DNA from: Ctenosaura bakeri
Lineage: Eukaryota > Chordata > Lepidosauria > Squamata > Iguanidae
Assembly (NCBI GenBank): GCA_948474755.1
Contig: CAOLHI010000059.1
Coordinates: 682,001 to 746,000 of the forward strand
Length of the DNA: 64,000 bases
Direction: 5' to 3'
This document shows, in pieces, positions 11,501 to 19,959 of the stretch (position 1 is its first letter; each line of letters opens with the position of its first letter). The position numbers and the translations under genes are program-made. Below the pieces are notes generated by a model. It searched no databases and was not told the origin of the DNA. It saw nothing but the letters and a program-made list of their open reading frames with translations.

Positions 11501-14500
11501 TTTCTAAAAGGCTGCTTTCAGACCTTTCTTTCAACAAGGTAAAGTAGTATCATCTCACCAAAAGAATTTTAAGCGAATGACACTGAAAAACACAATCTGC
11601 TAGATTATAAATTATGCTAAATATATACTATATAACACACACACACACAGTAGTCCCTCCACTTTTGCAAGGGTTCAGGGAGCAGAACCCTTGTGAAAGT
11701 GGAAAAACCACAAATAACTCCCCCTCTCATTTCCTTGTCTTTTGCCCCGGTGTGCAGATTTTCTTTCTTTGTGCCTGGGCAAAGGGAAAGGGAAAGGGCA
11801 GGGAGGCATGTGAACACCTTCCTTCTCTGCACATGTTGCTCCCCCCTATTCCCTTGCCTTTTGCCCAGGTATGCAGAAGGAAGACACAAGCAAAAGGGCA
11901 AAAGGCAAAGGAATGGGAGAAGGAGAATGGGAGGGGAGGCAGGAACACACCTCATGAATAATCAAATTTGTGACGGTCACACCCACATATAGGGAGGGAA
12001 GTTTGTATACTATAGATTAGGGTGGGCAACTTTACAAGGCTTGGGGGCTACACTAACCCTCCCCCCGCAGGACTCCTTGGAGGGTTGCAGCTTCCACTGC
12101 ACTTGTTCCTGCAAATAAGTGAATGAATAAATAATAAAAAATTAAAAGTTCTGCCCCCCCAATGCCCTCTAGGGGACATAGGGACATACTTACCATGTTT
12201 TTGGCCCCTCCTGTCCCCCTTGAAGACATTTTGAAGAGAAAAAAATACATATTTTGAAAAATGTTGCAAAAACTTGTTTTGACCACGGGGAGTCAAAACA
12301 TGATGAAAATCCCCTCTACATCACTAGAGGTCATTTTAAGGACTTTGGAGAATTGATCCCTGGGGGACCCTGATAGTTCAAACTTTGCTCACCCTTGTTA
12401 TAGACAATATATATTATATATAGTAATCTATAAGACTACTTATATGTGATGTGTTAGGAATGCAATCATACTTGATCGAATGTTATTGACATCTAATATC
12501 TGTCTTATTACCAGTTCAAAGATACACTCTTAGTTTCAGCCTCATATGCTCCATTCTCTTTAGCACAAGTGTGTTTAAAGCTCAAACATCATGTTGTTTT
12601 AACACATCTTCTTTCCTGATTCTGGAATACTAATTCTTTAAGCAATGTGCATTCTGCATCTCATTCATGTGCATTCTCACTCTTTCTCTCTAACCTAGGG
12701 TGGGCAACTTTGGAAGGTCAAGGGAATAATTCTGGCTCTTACCCCAGGACCCACCGCAGGCCATATATATGACAGCTAAATTAAATTAAATTAATTTTAT
12801 TTCTCTCCCCATGCATCTTCTCTCTCCAAAGCTCCACACCTTGCTTTAAAGGAGACTCTTCATTTCATGGGGTTTTCAAGACTGTGAATCTCTATGCATT
12901 GAAGATAGAAATAATTTAGATGATGGCAGCAGAAAAGCAGGAGGCAGGTGAATCCCAGGCAACGGAAGCCTGAACTAACTTCAGTTACAAAGGCTGCTGC
13001 AGAAGCTGCTTGCATGAACCTGAAGGATCTGGCTCTTTCCTATCTCTCCAGCCATTTTCATCTGGTGGGGGAGGGCCAAGTGACTCCAAGTATAAAGGTT
13101 GCTGCTAATGAGTTCTGCATAGACCTTGTCAATAATATACAGTGGGGTCTCAGTCTCTACTACAGTTTGGTTCCAGAACCCCCTCTGAATACCAAAATCC
13201 ATGGATGCTTAAGCCTCATTATGTACAAAGACAAAATATAAAACTGCAAAATCAAAATTCGCTTTTTGAATATCTATCTATCTATAGAACCATGATTGGT
13301 TGAATCTATGGATACATAATCTGCAGATATAGAGGGTCAACTGTAACTGGCTTTGGGAAGAGTTTACATTTTAATAGTTTAACGGACCGCTATTGGAAAA
13401 AAAAACTCTGACATATGTAAAATTACTATCATACGAACAATTAATTGCATCGATCTATAGAATGATGCTCTGGTTTGTTTTCAGTGTCCAGTTTTGCATA
13501 TATTCTTTGTTCTGCTTTAACCTGGCTTGGGCACTGAACATGTAGAGGTGGTATACAATAAAAACTGACATCTGTAAACCAGACAGTGATGGCAAAACAC
13601 ACTGCCATGTCATGAACCCTGACATCCTGTTGTTTCACAGCTAAAGCTTGTTGGCCTAATAGCTGACAGTTTGTGGAAATTGCTCCAGAGGCATCCTATT
13701 TGCTAGTACAGCTAAGCCACATGTGTATCAGAGACATATCTATCAAAAGGGACAGGCATGAGAACAGAGAATGAGAGAAAAGTTACTGTGTTTCAAAAAA
13801 AAAGAACCTGAATTTCAAATGTCCCTTCCCTGGAAATGTGAAGGCTGGAAAGAAGAAAATCTTTTCCCCTATTTTATCCAAGCCACTAATTCTCTATTTG
13901 TTACTGCTAGCATCCCATGTTCTATATTCATCATAGACCAGGGTCTCCTTACCTCCAGAAAACAGCTTGTTAGCATCTTCCAAAGCCTCTGTCAATTTAT
14001 CACTTCTGGTGCTCAACATCACATCACGATTCTCTAAAGAAAAGTAATATAGTATTATAATATAATATAACGTATCTTTTTTTTAAATCCTCAAAAATAT
14101 GCAAACAGGAAATCCAAATTTTTAAAAATGAATGCAGAACAAGCAATAGATATCAATCATCTATAGAGAATGAAAAAGTTCCAGCTACTGCAACAGATTT
14201 TAATATAATCAGTAGTGTCCATATTTAAAACAGCCTGATGTACATACATGCTAATATTTTCTTCAACTAGAAGTGACGAAAAATTGGGAAGGTGATAGCC
14301 ACACACCACAAGATGTTGTTATCTCTTTGCAGAAGAACTGTATCTCCCAGAAGAAAGCAAAATAAGAAACACCAGGTAAACACAAGGCTAAAATGACAGC
14401 GAAAATTTAAAAGGCATTCTGCTTTTTGGTTTCATAAAAATAGAATACTGAGAGCATGAGAAGAGAAGCAAATAGTAAACGGCTGCTGTTTATTCAGTGT

Positions 14501-16509
14501 TGTTTATTCTAAGAAACAGAAATACATACACTAAAATGACAAGTAAAGAGTAATCATAAGAGACAATAAGAAATAAAGGAACAGAGAGAAAATATGTATA
14601 TTATTATTTCATTTATGATGCCACAAACAGGAGCAAGAAGGAGTGTCAAGTAGCCAGTGTGAAAACAAAGGAATGCAAATTGGAGCTGGAGGTGCAGAAA
14701 CATCAAGGGAAATTTTCACTTCTAAATGCATTCAGCCTCTTTGGGCTGCTCTGCCACACTCATAATATTAAGCAACCACGAAACAATGAATTTCCATGAC
14801 TATTGCATATATAAGTGGTGCCTCTGCTCTGGACTCACAGCATTTTTTGTTCCAGGAATAAAGAGAGAAAGAAAAACTTGTACACCATCTTGAGCTGAGT
14901 GGACAAAAGGAAACATATAAAGGTATAGCAATTTAAAAAAAAAGTGTCACTTCTGCAAATTTTGGTGAAAAAACAGAAAAACTCTCTTCAAGATGGCTGG
15001 AATCCTGTTGGTGAGTTATATATGAGTAAGCTAGGCCATATTCACACTAGACTGTTATAGTGCTATTATTCCACTTTCAACATCCTATGAAATCCTTTGA
15101 GGCCCCGCCCTAAACTGCAAACCCCAAGATTTCATAGGATGTTGAAAGTGGAATAATAGCACTATAACAGTCTAGTGCGGAAATGACCCTAGATTTATGT
15201 ACTCTTCGCTGTTTGGTGTTCACAATCCCCACCTATTCCCTAATTAAGGGGACATGTAGGGACCGTGAAGGTCTCTCAATCGGAACTTACAAGAACTTAT
15301 AAAAAAGCAGGTGCTGCAGGTGCTTCCCATGTTCCTCAGGAAGCAGAGGACTGACGTTCTCACTCGCTCTCGCACAAGCCACGTCCAGCGTGAGGATGGA
15401 CTGTGACAGGGACGCCGTTTCTGCTGGCTGTAACAGAGATCACTCAGAGGAGGAGGAGGGAATCTTAGTGAGCTGCTTCCTGAGTGACAGGGGAATGGAC
15501 CCCATAGATCACAACGGTGAGTGGCAGGGGAGGGTTCCAGCCAGGAATCACTTTGTAGCCACATAACTCCCCAACCGGATTCCACCCCATACTTATGACC
15601 AGAGCCATTTCCGCACCAGCCTGTTATAGCGCGATGATTCCACTTTCAACCTCCTCTGGAATCCTGGGGTTTGCAGTTTCGGGAGGGGCCGGCCGGCCCC
15701 TCCCGAAACTGCAAACCCCAGGATTCCAGAGGAGGTTGAAAGTGGAATCATCGCGCTATAACAGGCTGGTGCGGAAATGGCCTAGGAGCCAGAATGACAG
15801 GATTAGCGACCCTTTCAGACCACATATTTATAGCACCATATATAGCACTCGAACTACTATGACAAGGGCCGTTTCCGCACTAGACTGTTACACTGCTATT
15901 ATTCCACTTCCACACCCTATGGAATCCTGGGGGTTGCCTCGCGGCCCCTCCCTAAACAGCAACCCCCAGGATTCCACAGGATGTGGAAAGTGGCATAATA
16001 GCGCGATAACGGCCTAGTGCGGAAACGGCCAAGGTCCTCGAAGGGCCACCCCCCCAGTTTAGAGACCTCTCCGAACGACCACTCCCAGGGTCCCACAGGA
16101 CGTTTTCACGGGAGTCAAAACGGAATGAGGTGGCAACAAGTGTGTAGCGAGAAAGGACCCATGAGGGAAAGTAGTAGGGCGACATTTTGAAACGGAAAAG
16201 GACAACCCGCCTTCGTGGCCGAGTCCCCCTGGCATCGCACGGGGGACACCTACGCTGGACGCTGTTCATCAACTCCCGGTACTGCTGGCGGAGCAGCCTC
16301 CGCGAAACCTCGTCCTCCCCGTCCCGCCCGGCGGCGCTCCCGACAGACGGCCCCGGGCCACCCTCCGGCTGCCTCCCGTCCCTCTCGCTTTCCTCGCTGT
16401 CTCGGTCACTGCCGCCGCCGCCGCCCGCCCATCCTGCGCCTCCTGAGGCGGCAGAGCCTGAGGGTCGGTCTCGCGAACGCGGGGAGGCCCCGCCGCCACG
16501 ATCAGCCAT
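2487..16509 (-). CDS. NSMCE4A: NSMCE4A, SMC5/6 complex kleisin subunit NSE4A (ten exons)
   Basis: Nse4 is the kleisin of the SMC5/6 DNA-repair complex. It bridges the SMC heads in the nucleus and binds NSE1 and the MAGE protein NSE3. Joining ten exons (16254-16509, 13953-14033, 10952-11082, 9687-9838, 8779-8878, 7948-8038, 6794-6888, 4590-4638, 4377-4465, 2487-2540) gives 1098 bases: 365 codons plus TGA, with no frame break. Every intron is GT-AG. The N-terminal ~65 residues are Gly/Ser/acidic and of low complexity. The conserved kleisin start is '[16 protein letters not shown]' (about residues 70-85). The C-terminal Nse4_C region contains '[17 protein letters not shown]' and '[13 protein letters not shown]'. 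The human protein is of similar size (about 385 residues). Introns hold a BovB piece, SINE pieces and DNA elements. The ATG has G at -3 and +4. The start is the first Met in frame and lies in a CpG island. Mammalian gene order (ATE1-NSMCE4A-TACC2) supports the assignment. Confidence 0.95.
3505..3719. repeat. Tigger-like DNA element remnant (intron 9)
   Basis: The left part (tctgcaatggtttgattcca) and right part (gatccggagtccccagatcc) resemble the ends of pogo/Tigger-derived short elements, whose ends read 'atctgcrggggtttggttcca'. Old and low certainty. Confidence 0.35.
4035..4157 (-). repeat. 5S-headed SINE, 3' part (intron 9)
   Basis: Read on the minus strand this is the common body and tail of the 5S-rRNA-headed SINE seen complete at 50525-50755, including 'cctatgaaattcat' and 'cttgaaggtc'. 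The 5S-like head is missing. Confidence 0.65.
4377..4465 (-). CDS. NSMCE4A: NSMCE4A exon 9
   Basis: The acceptor ttttggtag precedes 4465 and the donor gtagga follows 4377. 89 bases. It encodes [20 protein letters not shown] and then [10 protein letters not shown], matching the family pattern 'Q.VISLSY..WE'. Intron 8 is only 124 bases. Confidence 0.92.
4590..4638 (-). CDS. NSMCE4A: NSMCE4A exon 8
   Basis: The acceptor tttcttctag precedes 4638 and the donor gtaaca follows 4590. 49 bases. It encodes [16 protein letters not shown] plus one base of a Glu codon. Mammalian proteins as I recall them read DGFARI at this place, so two residues look changed. Confidence 0.92.
5101..6300 (-). mobile_element. 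RTE/BovB LINE, 3' part (intron 7)
   Basis: The 3' end at 5104 carries the BovB tail (gtcaccat/ttaacaacaac type). Moving 5', minus-strand translation shows '[10 protein letters not shown]' near 5470 (RT YADD box intact) and '[10 protein letters not shown]' just after it. Other RT blocks follow out of frame. 5'-truncated and full of frameshifts. It lies antisense to nothing: same strand as NSMCE4A, inside its intron. Confidence 0.85.
6794..6888 (-). CDS. NSMCE4A: NSMCE4A exon 7
   Basis: The acceptor atttctgtag precedes 6888 and the donor gtaagg follows 6794. 95 bases. It encodes [20 protein letters not shown] and then [12 protein letters not shown]. This is the core of the C-terminal Nse4 domain (winged-helix, binds the SMC head). 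Confidence 0.95.
7948..8038 (-). CDS. NSMCE4A: NSMCE4A exon 6
   Basis: The acceptor attttag precedes 8038 and the donor gtaagt follows 7948. 91 bases. It encodes [20 protein letters not shown] and then [10 protein letters not shown]. The [17 protein letters not shown] block is nearly invariant in vertebrate NSE4A and was the first anchor for this gene. Confidence 0.96.
8531..8577. repeat. (CT)n then (AT)n microsatellite
   Basis: Short CT run followed by an AT run in NSMCE4A intron 5. Confidence 0.9.
8779..8878 (-). CDS. NSMCE4A: NSMCE4A exon 5
   Basis: The acceptor is tttggtttag before 8878. A nearer AG four bases downstream would put a stop in frame, so this one is chosen. The donor gtgggt follows 8779. 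100 bases. It encodes [20 protein letters not shown] and then [13 protein letters not shown]. The basic linker and 'RAMPAQ' are typical of the family. Confidence 0.92.
9687..9838 (-). CDS. NSMCE4A: NSMCE4A exon 4
   Basis: The acceptor ctttttacag precedes 9838 and the donor gtaagt follows 9687. 152 bases, ending phase 2. It begins [20 protein letters not shown], an acidic linker, and ends [11 protein letters not shown] with the Met codon split across the intron. Confidence 0.93.
10952..11082 (-). CDS. NSMCE4A: NSMCE4A exon 3
   Basis: The acceptor cctaacag precedes 11082 and the donor gtaagt follows 10952. 131 bases. It encodes [20 protein letters not shown], then [20 protein letters not shown] and AEDL. 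'VSRARE..LDA.FLVLAS.LGKEKA' is the most recognisable Nse4 block. Confidence 0.95.
11648..12005. mobile_element. Short TA-flanked DNA element, Tigger-like (intron 2)
   Basis: Left end 'cagtagtccctccac' and right end, read inverted, 'acaaacttccctccc' form imperfect terminal repeats. TA follows the right end. The interior holds imperfect inverted copies of a 'tttgcc..ggt.tgcaga' segment (around 11740-11900). No transposase. Confidence 0.45.
12018..12397. mobile_element. Non-autonomous hAT element (intron 2)
   Basis: Termini 'tagggtgggcaactt' and, inverted, 'caagggtgagcaaagtt' match the common hAT end 'cagggGTGGGCAAaCTtt'. Flanks ctatagat (12010-12017) and ttatagac (12398-12405) agree at 6 of 8 bases, as expected for an aged 8-bp hAT target duplication. 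Confidence 0.6.
13140..13343. mobile_element. Tigger/MER2-like MITE, 204 bp (intron 2)
   Basis: Begins cagtggggtctcagtctc and ends agagggtcaactg, with TA on both sides (13138-13139, 13344-13345). Internal text such as 'tttggttccagaaccccc' and 'gattggttgaatctatgga' is characteristic of pogo/Tigger-derived short elements. Confidence 0.7.
13953..14033 (-). CDS. NSMCE4A: NSMCE4A exon 2
   Basis: The acceptor tctttag precedes 14033 and the donor gtaagg follows 13953. 81 bases, phase 1 in and phase 1 out. It encodes [20 protein letters not shown] and then ANKLFSG. The DKLTE and EDAN segments match the helical Nse4 N-terminal region. Confidence 0.93.
15034..15188. mobile_element. Palindromic GGCC element (NSMCE4A intron 1)
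   Basis: Arms 'actgttatagtgctattatt' and their complement pair across a short GC loop. Direct repeat CTA on both sides (15031-15033 and 15189-15191). Confidence 0.85.
15604..15781. mobile_element. Perfect 178-bp palindrome, GGCC element (intron 1)
   Basis: Every base from 15604 to 15692 pairs with its partner between 15693 and 15781. The centre is ggggccggccggcccc. The arms contain 'ctgttatagcgcgatgattc', 'cctctggaatcctggggttt' and 'gcagtttcgggagggg'. No coding capacity. Flanks cag/tag may be a 3-bp duplication with one change. Confidence 0.9.
15867..16030. mobile_element. Palindromic GGCC element (intron 1, near exon 1)
   Basis: Starts ggccgtttccgcactagac and ends gcctagtgcggaaacggcc. AAG direct repeat on both sides. 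The arms differ at several positions, so it is older than 15604-15781. It ends 224 bases from the NSMCE4A exon 1 donor. Confidence 0.85.
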
Positions 16510-16690
16510 GTCTTTCCCCTCCCGCCGCGCGCCCTATTGACGGAAGACACCGGGAGGCCGTTCCTTCCGGCGTGGCGGAACCATAGAGAAAGAGATCTGG
16601 GAGCGAGGCGGACGCCCGATACGGCGGAACGAAACACTCCAGCGAGAGAGAGCGGACTTCCGCTTAAAGTGAAAGCCCGGCTGACTGGGC
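16040..16690. promoter_or_regulatory. NSMCE4A: CpG-island promoter of NSMCE4A
   Basis: Dense CpG around exon 1, in contrast with the AT-rich window. Upstream of the ATG (16510-16670) there are three GGAA-core sites of ETS type: cggaag at 16541, ccttccgg at 16563-16570 and acttccgctt at 16656-16665. No TATA box is seen. This fits a housekeeping, dispersed-start promoter. Whether it also fires toward TACC2 on the plus strand is unknown. Confidence 0.75.
16254..16509 (-). CDS. NSMCE4A: NSMCE4A exon 1 (coding)
   Basis: Encodes residues 1-85, beginning [16 protein letters not shown] and ending at MNSVQ, followed by the single base C of a split Gln codon. The donor is gtaggt at 16253-16248. The first ~65 residues are rich in Gly, Ser, Arg and Glu and are probably disordered. 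Only the last ~16 are conserved in Nse4 proteins. Confidence 0.93.
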
Positions 16691-16718
16691 TCTGGAAGTG
16701 ATAAAAGCTCGCTTTCTA

Positions 16719-16884
16719 GGCCATTTCCTTACTAGTGCTATTGTCCCACTTTCAACATCCTATGGGGTCTTGGAGATTGTAGTTTAGGGAGGGCCTCAAG
16801 GGCCCCTCCCTAAACTGCAAACCCCAGGGTTCTATAGGGTGTTAAGAGTGGAATGATAGCGCTATAACAGTCTAGTGCGGAAAT
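16719..16884. mobile_element. Palindromic GGCC element, upstream of NSMCE4A
   Basis: Starts ggccatttccttactagtg. The right arm ends gctataacagtctagtgcgg and aaat. The terminal GGCC is lost on the right, so no target repeat can be read. It is diverged in the left arm. Confidence 0.8.
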
Positions 16885-16958
16885 ATAATTTGTGAATTGG
16901 AGCCCAGGGAAGCCGTTTAAGTTTCGCACTTAAAAGTGCGAGTAATGCTCGCCACAGT

Positions 16959-17137
16959 GGCCGTTTCCGCGCTAGACTGTTACAGCGCTATTATTCCACT
17001 TGCGACATCCTATGGAATCCTGGGGTTTGCAGTTTCGGGAGGGGCCGACTGGCCCCTCCCGAAACTGCAAACCCCAGGATTCCATAGGATGTCGCAAGTG
17101 GAATAATAGCGCTATAACAGTCTAGTGCGGAAATGGG
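16959..17137. mobile_element. Palindromic GGCC element, near-perfect
   Basis: The arms pair almost completely (three or four differences: gtttccgcgc/atttccgcac, ttacagcg/ttatagcg, and the end ggcc/gggc). This copy has 'cttgcgacatcc' where most copies have 'ctttcaacatcc'. AGT direct repeat on both sides. Confidence 0.88.
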
Positions 17138-17139
17138 CA

Positions 17140-17755
17140 GTGTGTACCGTCGGCATGCTCAATAATATATACTTTGAAACAGAAAAAAATGTTATGACTG
17201 TGGCTGCAATATGCCTTTTCTAGTAGGAATTAATAACTGGATTGGGGCTATTGGCTGTAAATAAAAAGATACTAGCTACCTCATAGGAGTGAAAAGTAAT
17301 AAGAGGGCCCAATTATTTCCGTAGTATTTCCACGCTAGTAGTATCGCATTCGAAGATGCAAACTTATAATCTCTCAATGAGAATCTATTATTTATAATAA
17401 CTGTGTATAGAAGAGAACAAAAGCGTACTTCTTTCAGTGTAGCTGAGCACGAGCAAAAGATAATCTTTGAACAGAATAAATGTGAGGCGGATGGTTGTTG
17501 CTGTTTCTTGAATCCCGTTATGTTTTGAGAAGGTCCAACAAATCTGCTACAATGTTAAACACGTTTAATAGGAACTAAGCCCCTTTGAAAAGGAGACCTT
17601 ACTATTGTTGTCGAACCTGCAATCCAAGGAAGTTAGGCTGGACCCATCTAAGCTTCTGGTGGGCAGTCAAAATAGTGCTGTTCTGCATGTCATTCTGTGT
17701 TTGAAACTGCTGTTTCAAAACTGCGCTTGGATTATTTTTACACTACTTTTAGGAG
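17140..17755. other. Intergenic, nothing recognised
   Basis: Between the palindrome cluster and the LINE tail. I find no exon with convincing splice sites, though a non-coding 5' exon would be invisible to me. Confidence 0.35.
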
Positions 17756-17756
17756 T

Positions 17757-17940
17757 TCTTAAAGAGTATTTTAATTGTTTTGAAAATGGTTTATCTTTGT
17801 ATTGTTTTAAATGTGTGGATCTTTTTATTGCCTTTTTATTGCCTTTGTATTGTTTTAAATGTGTGGATCTTTTTATTGCCTTCGGAGCTCTGTGGGCTGG
17901 ACAGTGATACAGAAATATTTTAAATAATTAATTAATAAAC
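17757..17940 (+). repeat. L2-group LINE 3' tail with 52-bp-offset duplication
   Basis: 'ttgttttaaatgtgtggatc' and the sequence around it occur twice in a row (about 17799-17831 and 17851-17880). The setting (ttttaattgttttgaa, ending taattaataaac) is that of the 3' UTR of L2-like LINEs in squamates. Confidence 0.5.
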
Positions 17941-18059
17941 TGAGACTGTTGTACTTTGGACATATCACAAAAACACACACCTCACTAGAAAAGACAATAA
18001 TCCTTGCTAAGATAGAAGGTGGCTGGAAAAGATGGATACATCACAGATGGATAGACTCA

Positions 18060-18556
18060 GGCCATTTCCACACGGGGGTAAAACTCCGCCTCCAGACGAT
18101 GGGAGACAGAGGTCGTTCACACCGCTGGGCGATCTAGTGTGGTTGGAAAAGGTGAGGCTCCACAAAAGGTGAGGCTCAAGTGCCGCTCGAGTGCCGCCGC
18201 AAGGATGGCGCTGCGAGTTTTTAAAAACCACCTTCCCAGGTGGTTTTTATGAAACTCGCCCGCACTAATCCGCAGCTGCTCCCGGTGTGAATCTGCAGAG
18301 ACGCATTAGTGCGTCTTTGCAGATCTGCCCAGGGGCAGGCTTCCGGCTGGCGCGCTGCCCTGATTGGCGGAGCGCCGCCGGAAACCGCCAGCCGCCATTT
18401 GGGGCGCTGCCAAACGCCGCCGAAATTCGGCGGCGTGTGGAGTGGCGGAGCCGGGCTCCCCGCAGGGACGGAGCAGGGGCGGAGAAAACCGCATGCAGGT
18501 AATCTCCGCCCCTGTGTGCGCCACCCTGTTTTGGCTCCCCGCGTGTGAAAAGGGCC
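18060..18556. mobile_element. GGCC-ended DNA element, 497 bp, inserted in BovB
   Basis: Starts ggccatttccacacggggg and ends cgtgtgaaaagggcc. TCA direct repeat on both sides (18057-18059, 18557-18559). It is GC-rich (many CpG) in an AT-rich region, which accounts for several chance reading frames. Empty-site comparison with the BovB sequence confirms the 3-bp duplication. Confidence 0.82.
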
Positions 18557-18596
18557 TCAGTTAAGGAAGCCACAGCCCAGAGTCTGCAAGACGTAG

Positions 18597-18680
18597 GCCA
18601 TTTAACTGCAAACCCCAGGATTCCATAGGATGTTGCAAGTGAAATAATAGCACTATAACCGTCTAGTGTGGAAATGGCCC
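18597..18680. mobile_element. Palindromic element, deleted copy (right arm only) in BovB
   Basis: The first 8 bases, ggccattt, are the left terminus. The sequence then jumps straight to the right arm (aactgcaaaccccaggattc) and ends gtgtggaaatggcc. This looks like an internal deletion of nearly the whole left arm. Confidence 0.75.
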
Positions 18681-18779
18681 TGAGAAAGGCTGTTGATGAT
18701 AGACTGGCTTAGAGGTCTCTAATTCATAGGGTCGCCATAAGTTGAAGCTGACTTGAAGGCAGTTAACAACAACACCAAC

Positions 18780-19955
18780 ATCTGTTTTTAATTTCTTGTT
18801 TGAGACGAAGAACAGACCTGACTTTATGTGTCCAGCAGAGGGTGGTGGTGGTTTATGGCTTATCTGAACACCCTGCAACTTGTGGCTGAAAATTCCTGCT
18901 CTAATTAAGCTGCTCTCCCTGGGACAGTTTCCATAAAAGAATCAAGCCAAAATGGACATAGAAGAAAATAGTTTTGTGAGTGATTAAATGGGTTTGTTTT
19001 TGTCCTTAAATTGAGATGCAAACCTTTGACACCAATATGAATGTAACAAAGAAGTAAAATTAATAACATATAGAGATGACTCACTACAATACTTGTAGCA
19101 CACCTCCCCTGTTTAACAGCAATCATAAATAGATTTATTTTAAACATATGCAATCTAATCTTGAATACATTTGCACTGATGCACAGCCTAGCAAAAAGTA
19201 TAAACCTAGTCCCCTAACCTGTCTTCCTTAAAGTTTCAGGATGGTGGGCAGTATAAAAAAATGTATAAAAGAGTATTCTGTTTCTTTTTTTCAAAAATGC
19301 CAGAAATATTCTAGTGTTTAAAAACTGCCACTAATCATTGTTCACTAAACTCATATAACAAAACTCTTCCATAACAAAAAGAACAGGTGGGTGGAATTAA
19401 TTCCAGAGCTACAGAGTGACCATCAAAACTGCCTGTAAACTTTCTGTGTGGATACTTAATCCAGAGAAGGCACAATATGTATTTTGACGGATAGTTCTAA
19501 TCAAAGCACCACATAAGTAAGAAAGTAGATTCTTCATGCTTTTTGAATCAAATTACTCTCCAGAAAACTATGGAAATCTGTTAAGATACTGCACATTAGT
19601 TTAATGTGTTCTGAGACTCTTATATGGTTTTCTCTGATTTTTTGACTCAAGTATTCAGATGATGTTATACCTAATTTCTTTGAATTATTTCTTACGAACA
19701 AAGGTGTGCAATGAAACCTCAACAGCTGCGCTCATACAAGTGTTTTTAAACTGTGAGTATCTAAGGATATTGCATTTGGTTGGAGGAATAACAAGAAGTA
19801 CTTTAACTTAATAATTCCTCCATTTTGTGTATTCTGCCAGACAAACTCAATTCAAGTTGCTAGTTCTTTTAATGGCTTAAATAATTTTGACTGTAGGAAC
19901 AGCAGTCAGGAAAAGTAAAAATAAGTTAATCATACCTTTGCCACTGCTGTTACCC
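18780..19955. other. Intergenic, nothing recognised
   Basis: AT-rich sequence without recognisable repeat or exon. Confidence 0.35.
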
Positions 19956-19959
19956 TGTA

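Larger units (their letters stand above)
17941..18777 (+). mobile_element. BovB LINE 3' end, split by two insertions
   Basis: BovB pieces at about 17941-18059, 18557-18596 and 18681-18777 read on continuously once the two insertions are removed (…gatagactca / gttaaggaagccacagccca … / aaggctgttgatgatagact …). The end is the BovB tail 'ggcagttaacaacaac'. It contains only the 3'-most coding remnant and UTR. Confidence 0.85.

Noticed and set aside
15952..16253. Continuation of the minus-strand open frame beyond NSMCE4A exon 1
   Set aside because: Past 16254 the frame runs into intron 1 and then into a palindromic element. The donor gtaggt and the phase of exon 2 show that coding stops at 16254.
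18265..18573. Several overlapping open frames of 66-102 codons
   Set aside because: All lie within the GC-rich DNA element at 18060-18556.
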